Of a stretch of 46,343 nt of DNA, positions 32,830 through 40,648 are shown one piece after another (positions within the stretch are counted from its first letter, which is position 1; the number at the start of each line of letters is the position of its first letter). The notes beneath the pieces were generated by a model. That model was not told the origin of the DNA, ran no database searches, and saw nothing but the letters and a program-made list of their open reading frames with translations. Position numbers and translations under genes: made by a program. Source of the DNA: a virus; the IMG/VR virus record IMGVR_UViG_3300012936_000029, positions 1 through 46,343 of that record, one strand, 5' to 3'.

Positions 32830-33285
32830 CTATAAAGTAGCATCTTCCATTCCTGCTACTCTTAGCTTTACTATATTAGTTATCTGCCATTGCTTTTGGT
32901 CAAGTGCCTTTAAGACTCCTAACCATTTATTTCTTAACAAGGCAAACTCGTTAATTATTTTTTCATAATCAACCACATCAGATTCACCATCGACATATTT
33001 TTCTACATCTCTACTAGATAATGCTCTTTGATAATTTTCAAGATATTTTTTAAAGTAAGAACTACGCAATCTGCGTAGTTCTATATTCATATAATTTAAT
33101 ATTGCTTCTATTTCTTGAAGTTGGTTAAACCTATGTTCAACAATACCTGGCATAGCCGCAGATGCTTTTTCAACGTTTCCTGCAAGTTTTACTTCCTTTT
33201 TAGCATCAATTAATTCAGACTCGTAATGTCTAATTGCTTCAGGTATTTTTGCTACATCTCGTGATACTTCGCTATACCAACCCAT
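32830..33285 (-). CDS. uvsY: UvsY-like recombination mediator
   Basis: A 151-aa helical protein. The C-terminal part (INEFALLRNKWLGVLKALDQKQWQI, then NIVKLRVAGMED) fits marine T4-like UvsY. In T4, UvsY loads UvsX recombinase onto gp32-coated DNA. Position two genes after uvsX, in the same operon as gp32, supports it. The N-terminal half is less certain. Confidence 0.65.
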   Translation of the reverse strand: MGWYSEVSRDVAKIPEAIRHYESELIDAKKEVKLAGNVEKASAAMPGIVEHRFNQLQEIEAILNYMNIELRRLRSSYFKKYLENYQRALSSRDVEKYVDGESDVVDYEKIINEFALLRNKWLGVLKALDQKQWQITNIVKLRVAGMEDATL

Positions 33286-33288
33286 TAA

Positions 33289-33519
33289 TTATTCATCCCA
33301 TTCATATTCTTCTTCGTATGGGTCTTCATCTAAATCAAGATAGTAATAGATAGCATTATCTAAAAAATTGCAACTTCCTAATGCGCCTTTGAATGCTTCG
33401 TCATCAGCACCGAAGTCTGCACACACTTCAACATATCTTTCAGCACAGATTTCCATTTGCTTTTTATCAATGTTATCTTTGAACACGGACCATATGTCAG
33501 CAATCTGTTGTTCATCCAT
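33289..33519 (-). CDS. Small acidic protein
   Basis: A 76-aa very acidic protein ending DLDEDPYEEEYEWDE, between uvsX and uvsY. Strong ribosome site GAGGAGGT before ATG. Strong negative charge could mimic nucleic acid or bind a basic partner; no function is known. Confidence 0.7.
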   Translation of the reverse strand: MDEQQIADIWSVFKDNIDKKQMEICAERYVEVCADFGADDEAFKGALGSCNFLDNAIYYYLDLDEDPYEEEYEWDE

Positions 33520-33523
33520 ATGA

Positions 33524-34600
33524 TTATACCTCCTCTAGTGTTTCACTCTCTGGGGTATTTACCAATTTGTCTGAAATTGCTTCTTCGATTAAGTTTCCTG
33601 TATAATCTCTCATTACAGTATCGAGCAACGAACCATCCCAATTTTTACGATACTCTTTATGTTCTGTACCGTTAGATGTAACATATTTTAAGCGATTACC
33701 TTCTTTTACTAATAGACCTTTCTTCTCAAAAAGCTCTACTAATCCGCTATAAGGATTCATTCCTGTTTCATATGGAATTTTTACTTGTACACCTTCAAAA
33801 GGTTTTGCGTAACGTGTTTTCATTACTTTACATCCTGCACGAATACCACGCACTTCACTTACTTTGTTACCGTCTTCATCTTCTTTTAGTTTTAGCTTTT
33901 TCATTGCTACAACAATTGAACTTGCATAGATAAAACCTTGTCCGCCTGATATTTTGTCATCTGGGTCAAACATATCTTGTGATGCATATGTATGATTAGT
34001 ACATACAAGCCCAACATTATGAGAACCAATCATGTTAACTGTGTTTCTTACAAGAGATGTAAGTGCTTTAGGCTTACGACCCATATCACCCTTCATATCT
34101 CCTTTATTAAACTGATCAACATCTGTTGGAGTAAGTAACATGCCTAAACTGTCGATAACAAATAAAACTTTAGGTCTGTCTTCTTCCGGCATGTCTTTAT
34201 AATCTGACATAAATGTTGATATTGTTTTAGCAACATCATCGATCATTGACATGTTAAGTTTAAGTAACTTATCTTCACTTGTGTCAACTTGTAGTGCTTG
34301 TAACCATGATTCATCTAATGCATTTTCTGAATCAATAAGAACTACAAATATACCTTGGTCTTGTGCAGCTTTTACAATATTGCCTGCACAGATATAACTT
34401 TTACCTGCACCTGACTCGCCTGCAAACACTGTCACTTTACCCATAGGAACGCCTTTATGAAAGTCTCCTGAGATTAAATAATTTAGTGCGTAGTTTCCAG
34501 TTGAAATCCAATCAGTAGGATCATTAAATCCTGCACTCATGCCTGTAATTGATTTTGTTAATTGTGTCCGAAATTTGCTCGGATCAAATGCTTTTGCCAT
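33524..34600 (-). CDS. uvsX: UvsX recombinase (RecA family)
   Basis: A 358-aa RecA-type recombinase that pairs homologous DNA for replication restart and repair. Walker A GESGAGKS (61-68), Walker B VLFVIDSLGML, and a GGQGFIYASSIVV loop with flanking acidic strand. Good ribosome site (AGGAG). A perfect hairpin (34620-34644) lies between gp32 and this gene. Operon order gp32, uvsX, small acidic gene, uvsY matches recombination partners. Confidence 0.93.
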   Translation of the reverse strand: MAKAFDPSKFRTQLTKSITGMSAGFNDPTDWISTGNYALNYLISGDFHKGVPMGKVTVFAGESGAGKSYICAGNIVKAAQDQGIFVVLIDSENALDESWLQALQVDTSEDKLLKLNMSMIDDVAKTISTFMSDYKDMPEEDRPKVLFVIDSLGMLLTPTDVDQFNKGDMKGDMGRKPKALTSLVRNTVNMIGSHNVGLVCTNHTYASQDMFDPDDKISGGQGFIYASSIVVAMKKLKLKEDEDGNKVSEVRGIRAGCKVMKTRYAKPFEGVQVKIPYETGMNPYSGLVELFEKKGLLVKEGNRLKYVTSNGTEHKEYRKNWDGSLLDTVMRDYTGNLIEEAISDKLVNTPESETLEEV

Positions 34601-34619
34601 ACGTATCTCCTAAGTAATA

Positions 34620-34644
34620 GGGTAGTAGCTATTAACTACTACCC
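34620..34644 (-). other. Perfect 9-bp hairpin between gp32 and uvsX
   Basis: GGGTAGTAG pairs with CTACTACCC around a 7-base loop. On the coding strand it is not followed by a T-run, so it is more likely an mRNA stability or processing element than a terminator. It sits 19 bases before the uvsX ATG. Confidence 0.7.
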
Positions 34645-34652
34645 GATATTTT

Positions 34653-35651
34653 TTACTGATTTTGTCTTGCACGGATCATTGCTAAAATGTCCTGTGCATT
34701 ACCTTCAGACTCTGTAGTTTGTTCTACAGGTGCTTCTGCTTTTGGTGCAGTTTCAGTTTCAGCAGGTGCAGTTTCTGCTACCTTTGCTGGTTCTGGTTTT
34801 GCTTCAGTTCTTGATGTAGCAGTACCATTTGATGATGCTGAATTAGGATCACCTGTTCTAGCACTCATACCAGCCGGACGAAAATATTGTGAAAATTTCT
34901 CTTCATCATATGCTTCGCCGTCTACTGACGCTTCAAACATTTCCTGCATAACCTTTACTTCTACTTCACCTGGCTTCTTAGGAAGAAAGTCGCTTAAATT
35001 AAACAACCCATTGGTGTTAACAGCATTCATTTCTGAATCACCTAGCGGACGTTCTCTACGAGCCCAATTACTTGTGCTGTAGTCTGCGTAACCACCTTTT
35101 GAAGTTTTGTTAAGACGAAAGTCTACACCAGCAGTGTAATCTGTTGGCAGTTCTTCCATATCAGGATCCATTAGAGCCTGTTTGATAATTTGGAAAATTT
35201 GTGGACCAATAATAAAACGTCTAATTGGATTTTCCGGAGTAGTATCCTCTGATAAAGGATTATCTACTACAAAACCTTGGAAAAGATACGAACGCTTTTT
35301 CCAATACTTACGACCCATATCTTCTAGACTTGGATCTTTAAACCAACCTCTAACTTCGTTAAGAATATTACAAGTATCGCCATACATTTCCATACAAGGA
35401 ATCTGTACTTGAACAGGACGACTATCTGTCTGTCCTTTGATACCGGAAAACGGAAGTTTAATCATAAGACGTTCCTTCCAAAAGAACGTGTTTGATTCAT
35501 CTCCATCAGGAAGGAATCGAAGTGTTGCACTTTCGCCTTCTTTAATATTCCAGAAAGGGTAAATTGCGTTGTCGCCGCCGCCTGTGTTAGAACCACCTTG
35601 ACGTGATTCTTGTTCTTTGAGCTTTGCTCTTATTTCAGCTAATGATGCCAT
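34653..35651 (-). CDS. 32: Single-stranded DNA-binding protein, T4 gp32-like
   Basis: A 332-aa gp32-type protein. N-terminal basic segment MASLAEIRAKLKEQ (cooperativity domain), core with FLPDGDESNTFFWKER and the zinc-binding cysteines in QIPCMEMYGDTCNIL, then an alanine/glutamate-rich acidic linker (PAETETAPKAEAPVEQ) and a C-terminal DILAMIRARQ tail. The ATG at 35651 has AAGGAGG; an upstream in-frame GTG is rejected. It coats single-stranded DNA and recruits replication and recombination proteins. Confidence 0.9.
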   Translation of the reverse strand: MASLAEIRAKLKEQESRQGGSNTGGGDNAIYPFWNIKEGESATLRFLPDGDESNTFFWKERLMIKLPFSGIKGQTDSRPVQVQIPCMEMYGDTCNILNEVRGWFKDPSLEDMGRKYWKKRSYLFQGFVVDNPLSEDTTPENPIRRFIIGPQIFQIIKQALMDPDMEELPTDYTAGVDFRLNKTSKGGYADYSTSNWARRERPLGDSEMNAVNTNGLFNLSDFLPKKPGEVEVKVMQEMFEASVDGEAYDEEKFSQYFRPAGMSARTGDPNSASSNGTATSRTEAKPEPAKVAETAPAETETAPKAEAPVEQTTESEGNAQDILAMIRARQNQ

Positions 35652-35662
35652 AATATGCCTCC

Positions 35663-35704
35663 TTATAAATTGCCTATAGCTTTGTGCCTGTTTGTGTAGC
35701 ACAT
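35663..35704 (-). CDS. Possible 13-codon leader peptide before gp32
   Basis: MCYTNRHKAIGNL, then TAA. Its ATG lies seven bases after a -10 box, so it could be the first codon of a leaderless mRNA, and its stop overlaps the AAGGAGG of gp32 (35658-35664). Translation of it could control gp32 entry. Only the arrangement supports it. Confidence 0.35.
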   Translation of the reverse strand: MCYTNRHKAIGNL

Positions 35705-35711
35705 ATTATAC

Positions 35712-35740
35712 ATACTACACAATTATATAGCAGAAGTCAA
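35712..35740 (-). promoter_or_regulatory. Sigma70-type promoter for gp32
   Basis: Minus-strand TTGACT (35735-35740, TTGACTTCT), 17-nt spacer, TAGTAT (35712-35717). About 55 bases of leader precede gp32. Confidence 0.65.
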
Positions 35741-35769
35741 CCTTTTTCTGCTAAATTCTTGAAATTATT

Positions 35770-38040
35770 TTATATTCCTGCTAGTTGCCTGATACTTTCT
35801 AGTTCGACTGACTCTTGACTTTTATCAAAAGATGATACATCAGCTGCGGCCCTGCGAGCTACATCACTACGTATCTTTCTTAACACCTGTCCTAAATTAT
35901 TATCAGTGATGCCGTATTTTCTTTCTGCCATTCTTAGCCAGTTTCGTTCTTCTGTACTTAATACACCTTTTGTATACAATGCTTCAATAGCTTCTGCATC
36001 ATTTAGGTATTCGCCTGGGCCACTGTAATTTGGATCATATTCTGTATTTTGCATACCATACTTACCAGTCACTTCGCTACCACTGTAATCATAGTCTGGT
36101 TTAAATGATTTTTGTGGCTTATCAGCAGCTTTACCAGCATCTTGACTGGATGCCGCATCAGCAGCAGGCATTGATGTTGTTGGTTTTATATCTGGGCCTG
36201 GACCGCCAAATGCATCTAGTTTGTCGTCTGCTGACTTTGGCTTTTCAGCAGCTTTACCAGCATCTTGACTGGATGCTGCTGCTTTCCTGTTGGTTAATTC
36301 ATCTTTTACTCTACCCATTAACTTTCTATATTTCTGTGGAATCATAGGATTATCTTTATAGGTATTGTATAAAGCTAACAACATTTCTTCATCGCCTGCT
36401 TTCAATTTCTCATCTAAATTTGACAAGAAACCTTCTAGTGTAAATTCTTCATCGTCCATTAATTCTGGATCTTTATATCCGTTATACTCTTCAAACTTTG
36501 CGTTGATAGCTTCTATAAACTGCTTTGCTGGATTAATAAAGCTCTCGCCAAAATCTTTTTCTACTGCTGTCAGCACTGCTGTTTCGCCTTTTGGAAACTG
36601 TCCTGTGTTCCTATCATACATTGACAAAACATAATCTGTTACTGTTTCTATTGTTATTTCTTTTCCATCTGGACCCATTACTTTATCACCTTTTTTCTTT
36701 CCATCCATTTTTGCTTTACGGACTGCGTGTGCGTATGCGTTACCTTCATCTGTATCACCTTCACCAAATTTGTAATTAAGATAATGATCAACCATTTCAG
36801 GATCATATCCTAATTTTTCTGCGGCGGCATCTTGTGCATCTTCAGGCTCCATACCTTGATCATGCAACTTCATTTTTAATTGAGATATTTTTGGCCATGC
36901 TTTATCAATATCAGCTAAATCAGCCATTCTAAGTCTTGGTTCTTCGTCTAGTGCTGAATCTACTGTTTCATCTGCCCATTCTTCAAATGCATTAAATTCA
37001 TCTTGATGGTCGCTTGCACTAGATTCTGTATTCTCTTCTATACTGTCTATAAAAGAATCTGGGCCTAGTTCTTCAGTTTTTGTTTCTTCATTAACAAGAT
37101 TGTATATGTATGGAAATACATCTTTTAATTCTTCATTGAACTGTCTAATAGTAAGTTGATCAATCCAGTTCTCAGCTACGTCTTCTGGAACTTCTTTAAT
37201 TTCTTTTACTTCAAAGTTTTCAATCATAGCTGTGTATGATTTTAACTTTTGGATGCCTTCAATAGTTTTTTTGACCGTTAGCACTCGCTCATTAACTATG
37301 TCCATGTATCCAGAAAGTCCTTCTGCCATTACACCTGATCTACCCATATAACTTTTGAATTTTTTAAGTTTGTATAATTCTTCAGATAAACCAGTAATGT
37401 GTTTACCAAAGTCATCGTAAACTTTTCCACCTTCTGATACGTGCATTGCCATAGCTCTTGCACCATTCAAATGTTTGAAAGGATATTTAAATCTTTCTCC
37501 TTCAGAACTTTCTATGTAGATTGTATCAATATGTTGTGTACGTCCACTTGCAAGTTCTTGGTTTATAGGCTTATTGTGTTTGACGCTTACTCTAGCTTTA
37601 CCAACGTCTTGGTAGCTAGTTTTGCTTGTTCCATACATTTTAGATTCGGTCATTTGGCTCTCTCCGGGATTATTCTGTGCTAAAAATTTATAGTCTGTTT
37701 TGTTAAGATTACTTTTAGTTATGTCTCTAGTATCAAAATTTAAAAGTCTTTTCTTAGCAAAATATCTTAACTCTTTTAAAAAATTATACCATGATTCTTT
37801 AGTTAGTTTATCTTCGTTTTCAACAAAATTATTACTATACATAACACTTACAGAATTTTCGTCTAAACTAACACTTACTTTTCCTAAAGACTTTCCTTTT
37901 TGTTTAAAATCAAAATCAAAAAATCTAGCTTCGTTAGGTTTGTTTGTTACAACGCCTTCAGTATTTCCTATTGTAACACTAGGAAATCTTCCGCGTATTT
38001 TATTAAACAATTCTTCACTTATTAAATCAAGGTTTTTCAT
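35770..38040 (-). CDS. Large phage-conserved protein with repeated linker
   Basis: A 756-aa protein. ATG 38040 is chosen because GATAAATA lies five bases upstream; the in-frame ATG at 38055 is inside the terminase end. The part at about 140-290 (SKMYGTSKTSYQDVGKARV, GERFKYPFKHLNGARAMAMHVSEGG) is a module I recall from large marine T4-like phage proteins of unknown role, maybe virion-associated. The last third is acidic, alanine- and proline-rich with two copies of SSQDAGKAA. No enzyme motif seen. Confidence 0.6.
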   Translation of the reverse strand: MKNLDLISEELFNKIRGRFPSVTIGNTEGVVTNKPNEARFFDFDFKQKGKSLGKVSVSLDENSVSVMYSNNFVENEDKLTKESWYNFLKELRYFAKKRLLNFDTRDITKSNLNKTDYKFLAQNNPGESQMTESKMYGTSKTSYQDVGKARVSVKHNKPINQELASGRTQHIDTIYIESSEGERFKYPFKHLNGARAMAMHVSEGGKVYDDFGKHITGLSEELYKLKKFKSYMGRSGVMAEGLSGYMDIVNERVLTVKKTIEGIQKLKSYTAMIENFEVKEIKEVPEDVAENWIDQLTIRQFNEELKDVFPYIYNLVNEETKTEELGPDSFIDSIEENTESSASDHQDEFNAFEEWADETVDSALDEEPRLRMADLADIDKAWPKISQLKMKLHDQGMEPEDAQDAAAEKLGYDPEMVDHYLNYKFGEGDTDEGNAYAHAVRKAKMDGKKKGDKVMGPDGKEITIETVTDYVLSMYDRNTGQFPKGETAVLTAVEKDFGESFINPAKQFIEAINAKFEEYNGYKDPELMDDEEFTLEGFLSNLDEKLKAGDEEMLLALYNTYKDNPMIPQKYRKLMGRVKDELTNRKAAASSQDAGKAAEKPKSADDKLDAFGGPGPDIKPTTSMPAADAASSQDAGKAADKPQKSFKPDYDYSGSEVTGKYGMQNTEYDPNYSGPGEYLNDAEAIEALYTKGVLSTEERNWLRMAERKYGITDNNLGQVLRKIRSDVARRAAADVSSFDKSQESVELESIRQLAGI
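36122..36276 (-). repeat. 32-bp direct repeat encoding the SSQDAGKAA linker
   Basis: Identical 32-base copies at 36122-36153 and 36245-36276, 123 bases apart and in the same reading frame of the large protein at 35770-38040. Each encodes an ASSQDAGKAA linker. Loss or gain by recombination would remove or add 41 codons. Confidence 0.85.
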
Positions 38041-38045
38041 AATAA

Positions 38046-38053
38046 TATTTATC
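38046..38053 (-). promoter_or_regulatory. T4-like late promoter overlapping the gp17 stop
   Basis: Minus-strand GATAAATA, five bases before ATG 38040, embedded in the terminase stop TGA (38052-38054). No ribosome site between. Confidence 0.6.
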
Positions 38054-39632
38054 AATAATTGGTACTAATGAAGATAGGCATAGGCGGCTCATAATCTTCT
38101 GTATCTTCAATACTTTTAAATGTATTGTATATTCTAGGATCCCAATCTTGTAATACTCCCATTATTCTTATACTTAGCAACATAGCTGATATTAAATCAT
38201 CAGTTTCACCTGGTTTTGCTTTGAAACTAGAACCTGTAGCAACAAATCCTTTAAGTTCTGATATTAAAGGTCCAGATGCAACTTTCATTTTATCGTTTTC
38301 TATCATGGTTTTTAGCTTTGCACATGCAGTAATTTTTGAGCTATGTGTTGTATTAAACCCTTTTCTAAATTTTCTCACATGCCCTTTCCTTATAGGTTCA
38401 CTTACAAACATACCTGGTATATTTTCTTCGCCAAAATCTCTAATCACAATAAGTGCTGCTTCTCCTATTGCATTATTTTCTACACTCCAGTATATTCCGG
38501 TTGAACGTCCGCTTTCTCTTTCTATATAATCACATATATCTTTAAGCACTCTTATCTGGCCGGGAATAGGTGTCTGGTTGTGCCTCCATTCAGCTACTTG
38601 TTTATATGAGGGTAACTCTATAACCTGTATGGCGGCATAGTCTCCTCCGGTACCCATACTTGGATCTAATCCAATACAATATGAAGCATCTTTTTTAATT
38701 TTTTCATACCATCGTGTTTGCCCCATATTCATAATTACTGGCAACGATTCCATAGAAGCTAATTTGATACTGTTTAACAAAGTCTCATCAAATACTAAGA
38801 ATTCGCAACCATATTCTCGTCTAAATCTTTCTTCTCCGATACGTCCAATTTCGTCTTCTTTCCATTTATCGTCTCTGTCAGGGTGTTCATCCCACGCACA
38901 TGTAAAACTGTGAAAACCGTTGACACCTACATCCTGTTCGTTACCGTGTTCGTCGTATTTTTGTTCAGCCTGTTTCCAAATAGTTGCAAATGTATCTTCA
39001 TCTGAATTAGGAGTACTTGTTAAAATTGCTCTACCACCTGTTGCTAGTGTAGGCGAAATAGAAGTCCAAAACTCATCAGCAATAGTTGGTTGCACAAATG
39101 CAAACTCGTCGCAGTATAGTAATGAAATACTCATACCTCTACCTGTGTTACCAGTAGTTGTTGCACTAACTATCCGCGACCCGTTTTCAAATTCAATAGA
39201 TCCTTTGTTATAGTTTACAACTCCTGCTCTTATATGATCAGGACAAAGTTCATACCCATATCTAATACGTTGCATTATCTCTTGTGCACCTGTATACTTG
39301 TGAGCTGCAATTAGTATTGTTTGATCTGGATTGAACATAGCGTACCAAAGTAAATAAATTGCTGCACAGGTAGTTTTACCAGTTTGTCTCGGTAACATGT
39401 TAATATTAAAACGATGATTATGATAACTTTCTAATAAACGTTCTTGATAAGTGTAAGGATCAAAAAGTAATTTACCTTCAACAGGGTGTTGAATGTATGC
39501 AAATTTTTTTGCAAAATACAAATAACCTAACTCAGAATCCATGCATTCAGAAAGATCCTGTATTTGAGTTTCTGTAAACGATTCTCTTTGGTTTGCTTTT
39601 TTGGTTAATACACCGTCTAAACTTTTACTCAT
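38052..39632 (-). CDS. 17: Terminase large subunit, T4 gp17-like
   Basis: A 526-aa packaging motor. ATPase domain with PRQTGKT (81-87), SLLYCDEFAFV (Walker B and catalytic region) and TATTTGNTGRGMS coupling motif; RNase H-like nuclease domain with LDPSMGTGGDYAA and DDLISAMLL acidic residues. Drives DNA into the prohead and cuts headful lengths. Promoter GTTAAATA five bases before ATG, right behind a strong terminator. Confidence 0.95.
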   Translation of the reverse strand: MSKSLDGVLTKKANQRESFTETQIQDLSECMDSELGYLYFAKKFAYIQHPVEGKLLFDPYTYQERLLESYHNHRFNINMLPRQTGKTTCAAIYLLWYAMFNPDQTILIAAHKYTGAQEIMQRIRYGYELCPDHIRAGVVNYNKGSIEFENGSRIVSATTTGNTGRGMSISLLYCDEFAFVQPTIADEFWTSISPTLATGGRAILTSTPNSDEDTFATIWKQAEQKYDEHGNEQDVGVNGFHSFTCAWDEHPDRDDKWKEDEIGRIGEERFRREYGCEFLVFDETLLNSIKLASMESLPVIMNMGQTRWYEKIKKDASYCIGLDPSMGTGGDYAAIQVIELPSYKQVAEWRHNQTPIPGQIRVLKDICDYIERESGRSTGIYWSVENNAIGEAALIVIRDFGEENIPGMFVSEPIRKGHVRKFRKGFNTTHSSKITACAKLKTMIENDKMKVASGPLISELKGFVATGSSFKAKPGETDDLISAMLLSIRIMGVLQDWDPRIYNTFKSIEDTEDYEPPMPIFISTNY

Positions 39633-39637
39633 ATGTA

Positions 39638-39645
39638 TATTTAAC
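39638..39645 (-). promoter_or_regulatory. T4-like late promoter, leaderless arrangement
   Basis: Minus-strand GTTAAATA, then TACAT (five bases) and the terminase ATG 39632. Same sequence and spacing as before the oxygenase gene. Confidence 0.65.
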
Positions 39646-39646
39646 C

Positions 39647-39673
39647 AAAAAAATAGGCTCGGGAGAGCCTATT
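39647..39673 (-). terminator. Rho-independent terminator
   Basis: A perfect 9-bp stem (AATAGGCTC/GAGCCTATT, 39652-39660 with 39665-39673), four-base loop, then a T-run (39653-39647) on the minus strand. It ends the structural operon just before the terminase promoter. A second hairpin (GTAGCC/GGCTAC, about 39693-39710) covers the stop of the preceding gene. Confidence 0.88.
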
Positions 39674-39698
39674 GAGTTGCCTGGGGGATATTGTAGCC

Positions 39699-40091
39699 TT
39701 ATGTGGCTACTAATGTAGCTGCGTCTGTTACAAGTGTTCCACTACAATCTTTGTTATTTGGTCCAACTGTTGATACAGAATATGTATCAGTATCTCTATC
39801 ATAGTCACCTGCGATTGTTCTAATTCTATGTTGTAAGTCAGTTGCACTTGCACTGTTAGCACATACTACAGTAATTGTACCACTGTTGTCGTTGGTAGTA
39901 TGATAAATCAAAGGATTTATTTCTTTAACAATAGCTTCAACTGCTTCGTCAATAGCGTCATCCTCATCTCTTAAATCAATTGCTGCCGCACTTGTGTCTT
40001 TTACTAAAATTTTAAATGCAAATGCGCCTGGGCTGTGTACGTCACCTGCTAATGTCAGTCCTGATCCATTTACTCTTGTTACTGTTGCCAT
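39699..40091 (-). CDS. Probable virion structural protein
   Basis: A 130-aa threonine- and serine-rich beta protein (ATVTRVNGSGLTLAGDV, SGTITVVCANSAS, TYSVSTVGP), similar to small structural proteins next to terminase in marine T4-like phages. Ribosome site AAGGGG. Terminator follows. Confidence 0.6.
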   Translation of the reverse strand: MATVTRVNGSGLTLAGDVHSPGAFAFKILVKDTSAAAIDLRDEDDAIDEAVEAIVKEINPLIYHTTNDNSGTITVVCANSASATDLQHRIRTIAGDYDRDTDTYSVSTVGPNNKDCSGTLVTDAATLVAT

Positions 40092-40102
40092 TTGTTATCC
40101 CC

Positions 40103-40648
40103 TTATATGTCGATTCCTAGCTTTGTTTCTTGGTTACTTAGAAATTGATCCATTTTATCTAAGTTACCTTGAAATTTGTTTTGTAAACTTTGAAAGTTTT
40201 TTTCCAAGTTTTTAAGTGCCTTTTTAGCACCCATCTTATTTAGTATCTCTGCAAATCTACGCTTTAATTCTTCGTCATTTATTTCTGTAGGCATTTGTAC
40301 ATCACTGCTTTTGCCTTTGAAAGTTGTTAATTTTTCAAATTCACGTAGCCCCATTGCTTTTTCTTGTTTATCTAAACTTGCCTTTAGAGCTTTTAAATTC
40401 ATACCAAAATTATTTGAATACTTAACCCATGCTTTATGAGCATCGGCTTTTGGATTAACTTTTTGCATTAATTTTAAAAATCTGTTTTTTGTGTCCGTTA
40501 TATCCTTTTCGGTTTTCTTAGCAAAATAATCACGTCGGGCATCCTGTTCAGACGCCCAAAGTGTATTTGTTAATTCGTGCCCGTAGACTTTACGACCGTT
40601 TTTCATTACGGTTTTCATACCTTTATATGAAAACTCATGTAAACGCAT
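40103..40648 (-). CDS. Hypothetical coiled-coil protein
   Basis: A 181-aa charged, mostly helical protein; the end (ALKNLEKNFQSLQNKFQGNL, DKMDQFLSNQETK) has a heptad-like pattern. It starts MRLHEFSYKGMKTV, and neighbouring genes start with similar short amphipathic leaders. In a morphogenesis operon; role unknown. Confidence 0.6.
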   Translation of the reverse strand: MRLHEFSYKGMKTVMKNGRKVYGHELTNTLWASEQDARRDYFAKKTEKDITDTKNRFLKLMQKVNPKADAHKAWVKYSNNFGMNLKALKASLDKQEKAMGLREFEKLTTFKGKSSDVQMPTEINDEELKRRFAEILNKMGAKKALKNLEKNFQSLQNKFQGNLDKMDQFLSNQETKLGIDI

